DNA of 64,000 bases from Gemmatimonadota bacterium (lineage in GTDB: Bacteria; Gemmatimonadota; Gemmatimonadetes; Palauibacterales; Palauibacteraceae), in NCBI GenBank assembly GCA_022825725.1, contig JAJDWE010000075.1, forward strand, positions 1-64,000, given 5' to 3'. The position numbers were made by a program, and so were the translations under genes. The notes below the pieces were generated by a model. That model was not told the origin of the DNA. It ran no database searches and saw only the letters and a list, made by a program, of their open reading frames with translations. Positions 17,091 through 26,482 of the stretch are shown here, in pieces; within the stretch, counting starts at the first letter, position 1; every line of letters begins with the position of its first letter.

Positions 17091-18682
17091 TGGCCCTCTA
17101 CGACGGGCACTGGATCCTGACGGCGCTCGTGCTCCTCCCCCTCGTGGGCGGTGCGGCCTGCCTCGTGGTGCCGGAAGCCCGCGCGAAGACCGTCGCCCTC
17201 GCGACGACGCTCGTCCTGTTCGCGCTCTCGCTGCCGCTCTTCTGGACCTTCGACACGGCGGAGCCGGGATTCCAGAATCTCGTCTCCATCCCGTGGATCG
17301 AGGCGTGGGGGATCTCCTACGCGGTGGGGCTGGACGGGATCTCCATCCTCATGATCCTGCTCACGACCTTCACGATGCCGTTGGCGGTGGCGGGCTCCTT
17401 CTCCTACATCCGGCGCCGGGAGCGCGCCTTCTACGCGATGCTCCTCTTCCTCACGACGGGGATGATCGGCGTCTTCGTCGCCCTCGATCTCTTCCTGTTC
17501 TACGTGTTCTGGGAGATCATGCTGATTCCGATGTACTTCCTCATCGGGGTCTGGGGCGGGGAGCGCCGGATCTATTCCGCCGTGAAGTTCTTCCTCTACA
17601 CGGCGGTGGGCTCGCTCCTGATGCTCGTCGCGATCGTGACCCTCGCGTGGATCTTCCAGGACGGCTCCGGGGCGTGGAGCTTCGCCTACGAGGATCTCGT
17701 GTCGCTCGAACTCGCGCGGCGCGCGCAGCTGTGGCTCTTCGCGGGGTTCGCGCTCGCGTTCGCGATCAAGGTGCCGCTCTTCCCGTTCCACACCTGGCTG
17801 CCCGACGCGCACGTGGAGGCGCCGACGGCGGGCTCCGTGATCCTGGCGGGGGTGCTGCTCAAGATGGGCGTGTACGGGTTCCTGCGCTTCGGGCTCCCCT
17901 TCTTCCCGGCCGCGGCGACGGACCCCGTGGTCGTGAACGCGATGCTCGTGCTGGGGCTCATCGGGATCCTGTACGCGGCCTGGGTGGCGGCGGTCCAGCC
18001 GGACGCGAAGAAGCTCATCGCCTATACCTCCGTCGCCCACCTCGGCTTCGTCGTGCTCGGCGTGTTCGGGCTCACGACCCAGGGGATCGAGGGCGGCATC
18101 CTCCAGATGGTGAACCACGGGATTTCGACGGGGGCGCTCTTCCTTCTCATCGGGATGCTGTACGAGCGGCGCCACTCGCGGGAGATCGCGGACTTCGGCG
18201 GCATCGCGAAGGTGATGCCGGTGTTCGCCTTCGCGCTCGTCGTCGTCGCGCTCTCCTCGGTCGGGCTTCCGGGGACGAACGGCTTCGTCGGCGAGTTCCT
18301 GATCCTCGTGGGGACGTTCAGGACGCACCCGTGGATCGCCGCCATCGCGACGACCGGCGTGATCTTCGCGGCCTGCTACATGCTGCCGATGGTGCAGCGC
18401 GTCCTCTTCAACCGCCTCGATCGCGAGGAGAACCGCGCGCTCACGGACGTGAACCGCCGGGAGCGGCTGATCCTCGCCCCGCTCCTCGCGCTGATCCTGC
18501 TCATCGGCGTGTGGCCGGGTCCCTTCCTGAACCGGACGAGGGCGTCCGTGCAGGCGCTCATCGAGCACGTGGAGACGCGGTCGGCGAACGTGCCCGCCGC
18601 GGAGCCGCTGTCCGTCGAGCCCGTGCCCGTCGAGGCCGCCTCCGCCGGGGCCGCCTCCGTCGAGGCCGGGGGAGGGGAGTGA
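17087..18682 (+). CDS. nuoM: NADH:quinone oxidoreductase subunit M
   Basis: NuoM is the middle antiporter-like proton pump. The 531-aa protein has the family motifs FWEIMLIPMYFLIGVWGG (with the essential Glu), IKVPLFPFHTWLPDAHVEAP, KKLIAYTSVAHLGFV and LPGTNGFVGEFLIL, and about 14 helices. The start ATG at 17087 overlaps the nuoL stop (ATGA). A second ATG directly follows at 17090. The last 25 residues are an Ala/Val/Glu/Ser repeat-like tail (VEPVPVEAASAGAASVEAG) not expected in the family core. Confidence 0.96.
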   Translation: MMALYDGHWILTALVLLPLVGGAACLVVPEARAKTVALATTLVLFALSLPLFWTFDTAEPGFQNLVSIPWIEAWGISYAVGLDGISILMILLTTFTMPLAVAGSFSYIRRRERAFYAMLLFLTTGMIGVFVALDLFLFYVFWEIMLIPMYFLIGVWGGERRIYSAVKFFLYTAVGSLLMLVAIVTLAWIFQDGSGAWSFAYEDLVSLELARRAQLWLFAGFALAFAIKVPLFPFHTWLPDAHVEAPTAGSVILAGVLLKMGVYGFLRFGLPFFPAAATDPVVVNAMLVLGLIGILYAAWVAAVQPDAKKLIAYTSVAHLGFVVLGVFGLTTQGIEGGILQMVNHGISTGALFLLIGMLYERRHSREIADFGGIAKVMPVFAFALVVVALSSVGLPGTNGFVGEFLILVGTFRTHPWIAAIATTGVIFAACYMLPMVQRVLFNRLDREENRALTDVNRRERLILAPLLALILLIGVWPGPFLNRTRASVQALIEHVETRSANVPAAEPLSVEPVPVEAASAGAASVEAGGGE

Positions 18683-18683
18683 C

Positions 18684-20207
18684 GTGAGCCACTGGGTCGC
18701 GTTCCTGCCGGAAGTCGTCCTGTCGCTGGCGGCGATGTTCATCCTCATGCGCGACGCCTTCGTGCGCCCGGACGGGGGCGGGGCCGCGGGAGGCGCTGGC
18801 GCGGGCGGCGACCATCGGCGGATGTCCGTCGACTGCCTCGTCACGCTGTATTCGATCGCGGGTGCGCTCATCGCGAGCCTGTGGCTCATGGATGCGTCCG
18901 CCCCGACCGACGCGATGATCGCGCTCGACGGCTTCCGCGTGGCGGCGGACGTGATCCTGCTCGGCGGAGCTCTGCTCGTAGTGTCCCTCTCGCGCGACTA
19001 CCTGGACCGCGAGGGGCTGCGCTCCCCGGAGTTCCACGCGCTGATCCTCCTGGCCCTCGTCGGGATGATGGTGCTCGTCGCGGCGCGCGACCTCATCCTC
19101 CTCTTCGTCGGCCTCGAGCTGATGTCGATCTCCGTCTACGTCCTCACCGGATTCGTGCGGAAGAACCCGCGCTCCTCCGAGGCGAGCCTCAAGTACTTCA
19201 TCGTCGGCGCCTTCGCGAGCGCCTTCGTCGTGTACGGGATCGCGCTCCTCTACGGGGCCACCGGGACGACGCGCCTGGCCACCGCCGCCGAGGTGATCGC
19301 GGCCGGGCCGGCCGGGGGGGACCTCCTCCTCGTCGCCGGCATCGGCCTCCTCCTCATCGGCTTCGCGTTCAAGATCGCCGCCGTCCCCTTCCACATGTGG
19401 GCGCCGGACGCCTACGACGGCGCCCCCACGCCGGTGACGTCGTTCATGGCGACGGGCGTCAAGGCGGCCGCCTTCATCGCGCTCCTGCGCGTGCTGACCG
19501 TGGATCTGGGGGGTGCGGCCGAGGTGTGGAAGGGCGCCGTGTGGTGGCTCGCGATCCTGACGATGATCGTGCCGAACCTGGTCGCGCTGTCGCAGCAGGA
19601 TGTGAAGCGGATGCTCGCCTACTCCTCGGTGGCCCACGCGGGATATCTGCTCGTCGGCGTCGTCGCGGCCTCCGAACTCGGCCGGTCCGCCTCGCTCTTC
19701 TACCTCGCGGCGTACACCGTGGTGACCGCCGGGAGCTTCGCGATCGTCTTCCACGTGGCGGGGCGGGGCGACCGGAACCAGCGCGTGCGCGACTACCGGG
19801 GACTTGGCTGGCGGCGTCCCGTGCTCGGAGTCGCGCTCCTCGTCTTCCTCCTCTCGCTGGCCGGCTTCCCGCCCACGGCGGGCTTCGTCGGAAAGCTGTA
19901 CCTGCTTCGCGCCGCGGTGGATGCGGGGGAGATCGCGCTGGCCGTCACGCTCGTGCTGACCAGCCTCGTCGCCTACTACTACTACCTCCGCGTGGTGTGG
20001 AAGATGTACTTCGAGGCGGCGCCAGAGGACGCCCACACGCCGCCGTCTCCCAGGCCGGGGTTCAATCTCGTGATCGGGACCTGCGTGGCCCTGATCCTTC
20101 TCGGCGGCCTCTTCCCGGGCCGCATCATCGACCGGGCCCGCGACGCGCTCGCGGACACGCCCGCGCCGGGCATGGTCGTGCAGGCCGAGGACCCGCCGTC
20201 GCCGTAA
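18684..20207 (+). CDS. nuoN: NADH:quinone oxidoreductase subunit N
   Basis: NuoN is the third antiporter-like subunit and closes the nuo operon. The 507-aa product has FVGLELMSISVYVLTGF, SLKYFIVGAFASAFVVYG, FKIAAVPFHMWAPDAYDGAP and VKRMLAYSSVAHAGYLLVG, all typical, with about 14 helices. GTG at 18684 follows the nuoM stop by one base. The stop overlaps the start of the phosphohexomutase gene (TAATG), so the operon may continue into it. Confidence 0.96.
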   Translation: MSHWVAFLPEVVLSLAAMFILMRDAFVRPDGGGAAGGAGAGGDHRRMSVDCLVTLYSIAGALIASLWLMDASAPTDAMIALDGFRVAADVILLGGALLVVSLSRDYLDREGLRSPEFHALILLALVGMMVLVAARDLILLFVGLELMSISVYVLTGFVRKNPRSSEASLKYFIVGAFASAFVVYGIALLYGATGTTRLATAAEVIAAGPAGGDLLLVAGIGLLLIGFAFKIAAVPFHMWAPDAYDGAPTPVTSFMATGVKAAAFIALLRVLTVDLGGAAEVWKGAVWWLAILTMIVPNLVALSQQDVKRMLAYSSVAHAGYLLVGVVAASELGRSASLFYLAAYTVVTAGSFAIVFHVAGRGDRNQRVRDYRGLGWRRPVLGVALLVFLLSLAGFPPTAGFVGKLYLLRAAVDAGEIALAVTLVLTSLVAYYYYLRVVWKMYFEAAPEDAHTPPSPRPGFNLVIGTCVALILLGGLFPGRIIDRARDALADTPAPGMVVQAEDPPSP

Positions 20208-21574
20208 TGCGGATCCATTCCGGAATCTTCCGCGAATACGACATTCGCGGGATCGTCGGGGACGACCTGACGGAGGCGGCAGTCGAACTCGTCGGGCGGG
20301 CCTTCGGGACCGAACTCGCCGGGCGCCCGTCGCCGCGCGTCGTCGTGGGGCAGGACAACCGTCCCTCGTCTCCGGCCCTTTCCGCCGCGCTGTGCCGCGG
20401 TCTGTGCGCGGCCGGCGTCGACGTGACGACGGTCGGCACCGTGCCCACGCCGACCCTCTATTTCGCCGCCATCGAGTTCGGGACGGACGGGGCGATTCAG
20501 ATCACCGGATCCCACAACCCGCCCGTATACAACGGAATCAAGCTGGTGCGGGACGGCGCGTCGCTCTACGGCCCGGCCATCCGGGCCCTCCGCGACCGGA
20601 TCGAGGCGGAGGATTTCGCGTCGGGCTGCGGGGAGGTCCGGGAGGCGGAGATCCTCGACCGCTACGTGGAGGAGATCGCCGCGCGCGGACGGGTCGAAGG
20701 CGACGTGCGCATGGTGCTCGACTGCGGGAACGGGGTGGGGAGCGTCGTCGCGGTGCGCGCCTTGACCGCCGCGGGAATCGACGTGGACGGCCTCTACTGC
20801 GAGTCGGACGGGACCTTCCCGAACCACCATCCGGACCCGACGGTGGACGAGTACGTGCAGGACCTCATCGCCCGCGTCCGGGAGACCGGCGCGGACCTCG
20901 GCGTCGGACTCGACGGCGACGCGGACCGGATCGGCGCGGTGACCGAGGAAGGGAAGATCATCCGGGGAGACCACCTGCTTCTCCTCTTCGCGCGGGAAGT
21001 GCTCGCGGAGCGGCCGGGGGCCGAGGTCGTCTTCGACGTGAAGTGCTCGCAGGCGCTGCCCCGGGTCATTCGGGCCGATGGCGGCGTTCCCGTGATGTGG
21101 AAGACGGGACACTCGCTCATCAAGGAGCGCATGCGGGCCGGAGGATCTCCGATATCGGGTGAGATGAGCGGCCATATCTGTTTTGCCGACAGATTTTTCG
21201 GAACGGATGACGCGATCTATGCGGCGGCCCGTCTCGCGGGTCTCGTGTCCCGTTCGGGTCGCCCGCTCTCCGAGTTGGCGGCGGAGATTCCGAGCTATCC
21301 GGCCACGCCGGAACTGCGCATCGACTGCCCGGAGGAGCGGAAGTTCGGCCTCGTGGCGGAGGCGGTGCGCTTCTTCAGCGAGCGTTACGAGGTCATCGAC
21401 ATCGACGGCGTGCGCGTCCTCTTCGATGGCGGATGGCTGCTGATCCGCGCGAGCAACACGCAGCCGGCCGTCGTCGCGCGCGTCGAGGCGGACACGGAGG
21501 CGCGGTTGCAGGAGATCGCGGACGTGGCGCGAACCTTTCTGGCCGGCCAGGGGGTCGACCTGCCGGCGGTTTGA
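20207..21574 (+). CDS. Phosphomannomutase/phosphoglucomutase (alpha-D-phosphohexomutase)
   Basis: The enzyme interconverts hexose 6- and 1-phosphates and so supplies mannose-1-P or glucose-1-P for envelope sugars. The 455-aa protein has all four domain signatures: FREYDIRGIVG at the start, the phosphoserine loop TGSHNPPVYNGIK, the metal loop GLDGDADRIG, and the C-terminal phosphate-binding RASNTQPAVVARVEA. The metal loop with Met/His specificity elements (GEMSGHICF) fits the bifunctional PMM/PGM (ManB/AlgC) branch. The start ATG shares two bases with the nuoN stop. Confidence 0.93.
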   Translation: MRIHSGIFREYDIRGIVGDDLTEAAVELVGRAFGTELAGRPSPRVVVGQDNRPSSPALSAALCRGLCAAGVDVTTVGTVPTPTLYFAAIEFGTDGAIQITGSHNPPVYNGIKLVRDGASLYGPAIRALRDRIEAEDFASGCGEVREAEILDRYVEEIAARGRVEGDVRMVLDCGNGVGSVVAVRALTAAGIDVDGLYCESDGTFPNHHPDPTVDEYVQDLIARVRETGADLGVGLDGDADRIGAVTEEGKIIRGDHLLLLFAREVLAERPGAEVVFDVKCSQALPRVIRADGGVPVMWKTGHSLIKERMRAGGSPISGEMSGHICFADRFFGTDDAIYAAARLAGLVSRSGRPLSELAAEIPSYPATPELRIDCPEERKFGLVAEAVRFFSERYEVIDIDGVRVLFDGGWLLIRASNTQPAVVARVEADTEARLQEIADVARTFLAGQGVDLPAV

Positions 21575-21590
21575 AGCGAGATTCGAGGCG

Positions 21591-22727
21591 ATGAACATTC
21601 ATGAATACCAGGCGCGGGAGATCTTCGCGCGGCACGGGATCCCCGTGCCGGAGGCGGAGATCGCCGCGACGGCGGAGGAAGCCCGGGCGGCGGCCGAACG
21701 CTTCGGCGGGCCGGTCGTCGTCAAGGCCCAGGTCCACGCCGGAGGACGCGGCAAGGCGGGGGGCGTCAAGCTCGCCGACACGCCGGCCGAGGCGGGCGAC
21801 AGGGCCGAAGCCATCCTCGGGATGGAGATCAAGGGGATCGAGGTGCGGCAGGTCCTCGTCGCGCCGGCCGAGGATATCGCGTCCGAGGCCTACGTCGGCA
21901 TCGTGCTCGACCGGGCGCGCCGGGCGGACACGATCATGGTCTCCTCGGAGGGCGGCGTCGACATCGAGGAGGTCGCCGCGACGATGCCCGAGGCCATCCG
22001 AAAGGTCGCGGTGGACCCGCGCTACGGGCTCCTCGCCCACCAGGCGGCGCTCCTCGGCCATCACCTCTACGACGACCCGGGCGCGGCGCGGCAGGCCTCG
22101 TCCATCATCGCGAAGCTCTACGAGGCCTACCGGGCGAGCGGCGCCACCCTGGCGGAAATCAACCCGATGATCGTGAATCCCGCCGGCGAGGTGAAGGCGA
22201 TCGATGCGAAGATGAACATCGACGACAACGCCCTCTTCCGGCTCCCCGAGATCGCGGTGCTTCGCGATACGGAGGCGGAGAACCCGGCCGAGGTCCGGGC
22301 GCGCGAGGCCGAACTCTCCTACATCCAGCTCGACGGCAACGTCGGCTGCTGCGTGAACGGGGCCGGCCTCGCGATGGCCACGATGGACCTCGTCAAGTAC
22401 TACGGCGGCGAGCCCGCGAACTTCCTCGACATCGGGGGTTCCTCGAATCCGGACAAGGTCGTGGCCGCGCTCGAACTCATCACCGAGGACCCGAAGGTGG
22501 ACTCGATCCTGTTCAACATCTTCGGCGGCATCACGCGCTGCGACGATGTCGCGAACGGGATCGTGGAGGCGACGAGCCGCATGGAACTGGGGGTCCCGAT
22601 CACGATCCGCCTCACGGGAACGAACGAGGAGGAGGGGGTCGCGATCCTCGCCTCGCGAGGCTTCGAGGCGATGGTGGACATGGACCGCGCGGTCGAGACG
22701 GCCGTCGGACGGGCGGGTGGCGGCTGA
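21591..22727 (+). CDS. sucC: Succinyl-CoA ligase (ADP-forming) beta subunit
   Basis: The beta subunit binds nucleotide and joins with SucD to convert succinyl-CoA to succinate with substrate-level phosphorylation in the TCA cycle. The 378-aa product begins [16 protein letters not shown] and has the ATP-grasp elements [26 protein letters not shown] and [13 protein letters not shown], and the CoA-side motif [16 protein letters not shown] and [13 protein letters not shown]. It ends one base into sucD (TGATG), so both subunits are coupled. Confidence 0.97.
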   Translation: MNIHEYQAREIFARHGIPVPEAEIAATAEEARAAAERFGGPVVVKAQVHAGGRGKAGGVKLADTPAEAGDRAEAILGMEIKGIEVRQVLVAPAEDIASEAYVGIVLDRARRADTIMVSSEGGVDIEEVAATMPEAIRKVAVDPRYGLLAHQAALLGHHLYDDPGAARQASSIIAKLYEAYRASGATLAEINPMIVNPAGEVKAIDAKMNIDDNALFRLPEIAVLRDTEAENPAEVRAREAELSYIQLDGNVGCCVNGAGLAMATMDLVKYYGGEPANFLDIGGSSNPDKVVAALELITEDPKVDSILFNIFGGITRCDDVANGIVEATSRMELGVPITIRLTGTNEEEGVAILASRGFEAMVDMDRAVETAVGRAGGG

Positions 22728-23593
22728 TGGGGATCTTCATCGGAGACGATACGAGGCTCGTGGTCCAGGGGATCACGGGGCGCGACGGCTCGTTCCACAC
22801 CCGGCAGATGATGGAGTACGGCACGCGCGTCGTGGCCGGCGTGACGCCGGGGAAGGGGGGTCGGACGTTCGACGGCGGCGTGCCCGTGTTCGACACCGTG
22901 GAGGAGGCGGTGGCCGAGCGAGGCGCGAACACGAGCGTCATCTACGTACCCGCGCGCTTCGCGGCGGATGCGGTGTTCGAGGCGGCAGACGCGGGGATCG
23001 CGCTCATCGTGTGCATCACGGAGGGCGTGCCCGTGGGGGACATGCTGCGCGTGCTCCCGTACGTGCGGGAGAAGGGCGCGCGCCTCATCGGCCCGAACTG
23101 TCCGGGCCTCATCGTCCCCGGCCGCTGCAAGGTCGGGATCCTCCCCGGCCAGATCGTGCGCGAGGGGCCGGTCGGGATCGTGAGCCGTTCCGGCACGCTC
23201 ACCTACGAGGTCATCTTCCAGTTCACGCGCGCCGGGATCGGTCAGTCCGCCTGCGTCGGGATCGGCGGGGATCCGCTCATCGGCACGGATTTCGTCGATT
23301 GTCTCGCCGCGTTCGAGGCGGATCCGGAGACGGAGGCCGTCGCGGTCATCGGGGAGATCGGCGGGACGGACGAGCAGGTGGCGGCGGAATACGTGTCGCG
23401 GGAGATGAGCAAGCCCGTCGTCGGGTTCATCGCGGGCCAGACCGCGCCACCCGGCCGGCGCATGGGGCACGCGGGCGCGATCATCTCGGGCTCCGAGGGG
23501 ACGGCGGAGGAGAAGATCCGCGCCTTCGAGAGCCACGGGATCGGCGTCGCGCGGAGGCCCGCCGACCTGGTCGGGCTGATACGCGACCGCTAG
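22727..23593 (+). CDS. sucD: Succinyl-CoA ligase alpha subunit
   Basis: The alpha subunit carries the phosphohistidine that relays phosphate between succinyl-phosphate and nucleotide. The 288-aa protein has the Rossmann CoA-binding start ([22 protein letters not shown]), [20 protein letters not shown], and the active-site His248 in [11 protein letters not shown]. Length is typical. It shares one base with sucC and is followed by a 88-base gap with no obvious terminator before the CBS protein. Confidence 0.97.
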   Translation: MGIFIGDDTRLVVQGITGRDGSFHTRQMMEYGTRVVAGVTPGKGGRTFDGGVPVFDTVEEAVAERGANTSVIYVPARFAADAVFEAADAGIALIVCITEGVPVGDMLRVLPYVREKGARLIGPNCPGLIVPGRCKVGILPGQIVREGPVGIVSRSGTLTYEVIFQFTRAGIGQSACVGIGGDPLIGTDFVDCLAAFEADPETEAVAVIGEIGGTDEQVAAEYVSREMSKPVVGFIAGQTAPPGRRMGHAGAIISGSEGTAEEKIRAFESHGIGVARRPADLVGLIRDR

Positions 23594-23681
23594 GCAGGCC
23601 GGGGCGGGTGGCCGGGCCGGGAACTCAAAGCGGGAACTGGGGGCGGGGAACGCTGCGACGCAGAACCGGCAGGAGGCGGCA

Positions 23682-24125
23682 ATGAAGGTTCGTGAGATCA
23701 TGACCCGCGACGTGACCACGGCCGCTCCCGGGATGACGCTGGAGGATGCGGCGGAAATGCTCGCGCGGAGGCGGCTGCGCGCGATGCCCGTCATCGATGA
23801 CGAAGGCCACGTGCTCGGGATGCTCACGGACCGCCTGCTGATCAGTCGGCTCCTGCCCGCGCTCGAGCGGGCGGACGCGGGCCGGCCGGCGGCGGGAGGC
23901 GCGGCCGCCGGAGAGGTGCGCGACATCATGGAACGCACCGTGATGTGCGTGAAGGAGGACGAACCGCTGGCCAACGTGGTTCGTCTGATGCTGGACAGCG
24001 AAATCGAACGCCTGCCGGTCGTCCGCGAGGGCCAGCTCGTCGGGTTTCTGACGCGCGGCGACATCATACGAAGGCTCCTGCTTCGGGACACGGCAGGCGA
24101 AACGGAAGAAACGAAAGGGGAGTGA
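23682..24125 (+). CDS. CBS-domain pair protein
   Basis: This 147-aa stand-alone Bateman module has two CBS motifs, one at about residues 1-60 (KVREIMTRDVTTAAPGMTLEDAAEML) and one at about 75-140 (VRDIMERTVMCVKEDEPLANVVRLM), separated by an Ala/Gly-rich insert. Such modules bind adenine nucleotides and act as energy sensors. The effector target is not given by the sequence. A good ribosome site (CAGGAGG) precedes the ATG. Its place between sucCD and ndk, both nucleotide-handling enzymes, is suggestive only. Confidence 0.85.
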   Translation: MKVREIMTRDVTTAAPGMTLEDAAEMLARRRLRAMPVIDDEGHVLGMLTDRLLISRLLPALERADAGRPAAGGAAAGEVRDIMERTVMCVKEDEPLANVVRLMLDSEIERLPVVREGQLVGFLTRGDIIRRLLLRDTAGETEETKGE

Positions 24126-24129
24126 AGAC

Positions 24130-24555
24130 GTGCAGACGATGACGCTCGCGATCATCAAGCCCGATGCGTTCGGGTCCGGGAAGGCCGGCAAGGTCCTCGC
24201 CGCGCTCGAGGACGCGGGCTTTCGCATACGGGGGTCACGCGTCCTGCGGCTCGGGCGCGCCGGAGCCGAGGCGTTCTACGCCGTGCACCGGGAGCGGCCG
24301 TTCTTCGGCGCGCTCGTGGAGTTCATGACGTCGGGGCCCTGCATGGCGCTCGCGCTCGAACACGAGCGGGCCGTGCCCTACCTGCGCGAGGTCATCGGCG
24401 CCACGGATCCGGCTGAGGCCGCGCCGGGCACCGTCCGTGCGCTTTACGCGGAGAGCAAGGAGCGCAACGCCATCCACGGCTCCGACTCCGACGAGAACGC
24501 GAGGGTCGAACTCGGTTTCTTCTTCGGACAGGTCGACCTCATCGGAAGCGCGTGA
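24130..24555 (+). CDS. ndk: Nucleoside diphosphate kinase
   Basis: The kinase balances NTP and dNTP pools by a ping-pong mechanism. The 141-aa protein begins LAIIKPDAFGSGKAG and has the catalytic His116 in NAIHGSDSDENARVE, with SGPCMALALE and GATDPAEAAPGTVRALYAE as expected. The starts GTG 24130 and ATG 24139 are both possible; the second gives the shorter, more usual N-terminus. It starts five bases after the CBS gene and overlaps the DUF177 gene by four bases. Confidence 0.96.
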   Translation: MQTMTLAIIKPDAFGSGKAGKVLAALEDAGFRIRGSRVLRLGRAGAEAFYAVHRERPFFGALVEFMTSGPCMALALEHERAVPYLREVIGATDPAEAAPGTVRALYAESKERNAIHGSDSDENARVELGFFFGQVDLIGSA

Positions 24556-25157
24556 GTCCGCGGCGCGCCCCGCGATCGCCCGACCCGCCGGACCTGCCGA
24601 ACCCGCCGGACGCCGCCCGGATCGGACTTGCGGGCCTCGACGCCGGCCCCATCGAGCGGACGTTTCGGGTCGAGGCGCCGGGCGAATCGCTGGGCGCGTT
24701 GCCGCTGCCGTTCGAATACGTCGATGTCGAGGTCGAAGTCCGGCGTGCGGACGGAGCCGCGATTCGCGCCCGGGGCACGCTCGACGCGGGGGCCATCGTC
24801 GAGTGCCGGCGGTGCCTCGAGCCGACGCAAATCGGCGTGCGTGCGCGTTGGGCCGCGCTGTACCGTCCGCCCGGCCGGGTCACGCCCGGGGAAGAGGGCG
24901 TCTGGGCGCTGGACGCCCAGTCGGCCGAACTCGACCTGGCGGGACCGATCCGCGAGGAGTTGTGGGTCAACGCGCCCGCCTGGGTGGAGTGCTCGCGCGA
25001 CTGCCCGGGGCTCTGCCCGACGTGCGGCGTGCGGCTCGCGGAAAAGGCCTGTCGCTGCCCCCCGCCGGAACCCGACGGGCGCTGGGCCGCGCTGGAAGGA
25101 CTGGGAGGAGCCTCGGAGGGCGCTTCCGAGGGCACTTCGGAGGGCGACATTCCTTGA
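24552..25157 (+). CDS. YceD/DUF177 family protein
   Basis: This is a 201-aa protein of the DUF177 (YceD) family, almost always found upstream of rpmF and linked to 23S rRNA/L32 and fatty acid operons. It has the CRRC pair (VECRRCLEPTQ) in the middle and a second Cys cluster (CSRDCPGLCPTCGVRLAEKAC) that could hold zinc. GTG at 24552 starts it, overlapping ndk. The Pro/Asp-rich first 20 residues and the Ser/Glu/Gly repeat at the end (EGASEGTSEGD) are low complexity. Confidence 0.82.
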   Translation: MSPRRAPRSPDPPDLPNPPDAARIGLAGLDAGPIERTFRVEAPGESLGALPLPFEYVDVEVEVRRADGAAIRARGTLDAGAIVECRRCLEPTQIGVRARWAALYRPPGRVTPGEEGVWALDAQSAELDLAGPIREELWVNAPAWVECSRDCPGLCPTCGVRLAEKACRCPPPEPDGRWAALEGLGGASEGASEGTSEGDIP

Positions 25158-25253
25158 CATTCGAGGGCGAAAAGTGCCAGTTGCCGTGTTCCGCCCGAAT
25201 CGAACGTCGCATGCGGCACACGAGCCGATGGCTTCCAGGAGTGAGTTGACGAT

Positions 25254-25436
25254 ATGGCTGTTCCCAAGAGACGGACGTCGAAGCAGCGCAAGCGCAAGCG
25301 GCGTACGCACTACAAGGCGCCCGACAACCCGTACCAGCCGTGCCCCAAGTGCGGGGATCCGAAACGACCGCATCGCGTCTGCCCGACCTGCGGATACTAC
25401 GGGGATCGCGAGGTCGTTCAGATCGACGACTTTTGA
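25254..25436 (+). CDS. rpmF: 50S ribosomal protein L32 (zinc-binding form)
   Basis: A 60-aa basic ribosomal protein that begins [21 protein letters not shown], the L32 hallmark, and carries a CxxC...CxxC zinc ribbon ([20 protein letters not shown]). Keeping all four cysteines marks the zinc-dependent paralogue type. It follows yceD by 96 bases and precedes plsX, the conserved yceD-rpmF-plsX order. Confidence 0.97.
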   Translation: MAVPKRRTSKQRKRKRRTHYKAPDNPYQPCPKCGDPKRPHRVCPTCGYYGDREVVQIDDF

Positions 25437-25448
25437 AGCTCCCGAGCG

Positions 25449-25469
25449 CGGCCGCCCATCCGGCGGCCG
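25449..25469 (+). terminator. Hairpin between rpmF and plsX
   Basis: An 8-bp perfect stem (CGGCCGCC/GGCGGCCG) with a 5-base loop lies 12 bases after the rpmF stop. No T-run follows, so partial termination or attenuation of plsX expression is more likely than full termination. Confidence 0.4.
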
Positions 25470-25498
25470 GGCCGGGTAGATTATCTGGGCAGCCGAGC

Positions 25499-26482
25499 GT
25501 GATACGGGTTGCACTCGACCTCATGGGCGGCGACGCCGCTCCGGAGGCCACTCTCGACGCCGCCGAGGGCGCGCTCGACGCATGGCCGGACGATCTATCT
25601 CTCCTGCTCGTAGGCCCGCGAAGCCTCCTCCGTGGAGAACGAACCCGGTTCCCGCGCGACCGCGTGGCGTGGCTCGCCGCGGAGGAGTCCATCGACCCGG
25701 CGGAGCCGCCCGCGCTCGCCGTGCGGCGGAAGGCGGACAGCACCGTGGTCCGTGGGCTGGAGGCAGTGCGCGACGGGAAAGCCGATGGCTTCGTGTCGGC
25801 GGGGCCGACGGGGGCCACGGTCGTGGCGTCCGTGCTCACGCTCGGCCTGCTCTCCGGCGTGGATCGGCCGCCGGTGGGCGCCCTCTTCCCGACCGCGACC
25901 GGGCGCGTCCTCGTCATGGACGTGGGCGCGAACGTGGACGTCACCCCGCGGCAACTGCACCAGTTCGCGCACCTGGGATCGACCTACCTGCGCCGGACGC
26001 TCTCGATCGAGCGGCCGCGGATCGGACTGCTCAACATCGGGGCGGAGGGAGAGAAGGGGGGCGACGTCATGGCGACGGCCCACGGCCTCCTCTCCGTCGA
26101 CCCCGAGCTCGATTTCATCGGGAACGTGGAGGGACACCGGATCGTGACCGGGGCGTGCGACGTGCTCGTGTGCGGCGGCTTCGTCGGCAACGTGCTGCTT
26201 AAATTCTACGAGTCGATCGCCGAGTTCGTGCTCGAGATCTTCCGGAATGCCGGCGTCGGCGAAGGGGGCAGGCTCGGCGAGGCGCTGCGCTTTCTCGACT
26301 ACGCGGAGTACGGCGGCGCGCCCCTGTTCGGCGTGGACGGGGTCACCGTCATCTGTCACGGGACCTCCCCCGCGCGCGCGATCATGAACGGGATCCGCAC
26401 GGCGGCCGACTGTGCCGCCTCGGGCTTCACCTCCGTCACTCGCACGTCCCTCGCCCGGATGCCGCAGGAGAGCGGCACGTGA
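25499..26482 (+). CDS. plsX: PlsX, phosphate acyltransferase
   Basis: PlsX makes acyl-phosphate from acyl-ACP, the first donor for phospholipid synthesis through PlsY. The 327-aa protein starts IRVALDLMGGDAAPEA and has ADGFVSAGPTGATVVAS, GLLNIGAEGEKGGDVM, DVLVCGGFVGNVLLKFYE and the C-terminal GVDGVTVICHGTSPARAI, all typical of the family. GTG at 25499 is chosen because it is the family start; the upstream frame overlaps rpmF. It overlaps fabD by four bases. The usual fabH is missing between the two. Confidence 0.95.
   Translation: MIRVALDLMGGDAAPEATLDAAEGALDAWPDDLSLLLVGPRSLLRGERTRFPRDRVAWLAAEESIDPAEPPALAVRRKADSTVVRGLEAVRDGKADGFVSAGPTGATVVASVLTLGLLSGVDRPPVGALFPTATGRVLVMDVGANVDVTPRQLHQFAHLGSTYLRRTLSIERPRIGLLNIGAEGEKGGDVMATAHGLLSVDPELDFIGNVEGHRIVTGACDVLVCGGFVGNVLLKFYESIAEFVLEIFRNAGVGEGGRLGEALRFLDYAEYGGAPLFGVDGVTVICHGTSPARAIMNGIRTAADCAASGFTSVTRTSLARMPQESGT

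Noticed and set aside
25154-25159. Perfect TTGACA before rpmF
   Set aside because: It lies across the stop codon of the DUF177 gene, and no -10 hexamer is found at 16-18 bases. I do not call it a promoter.
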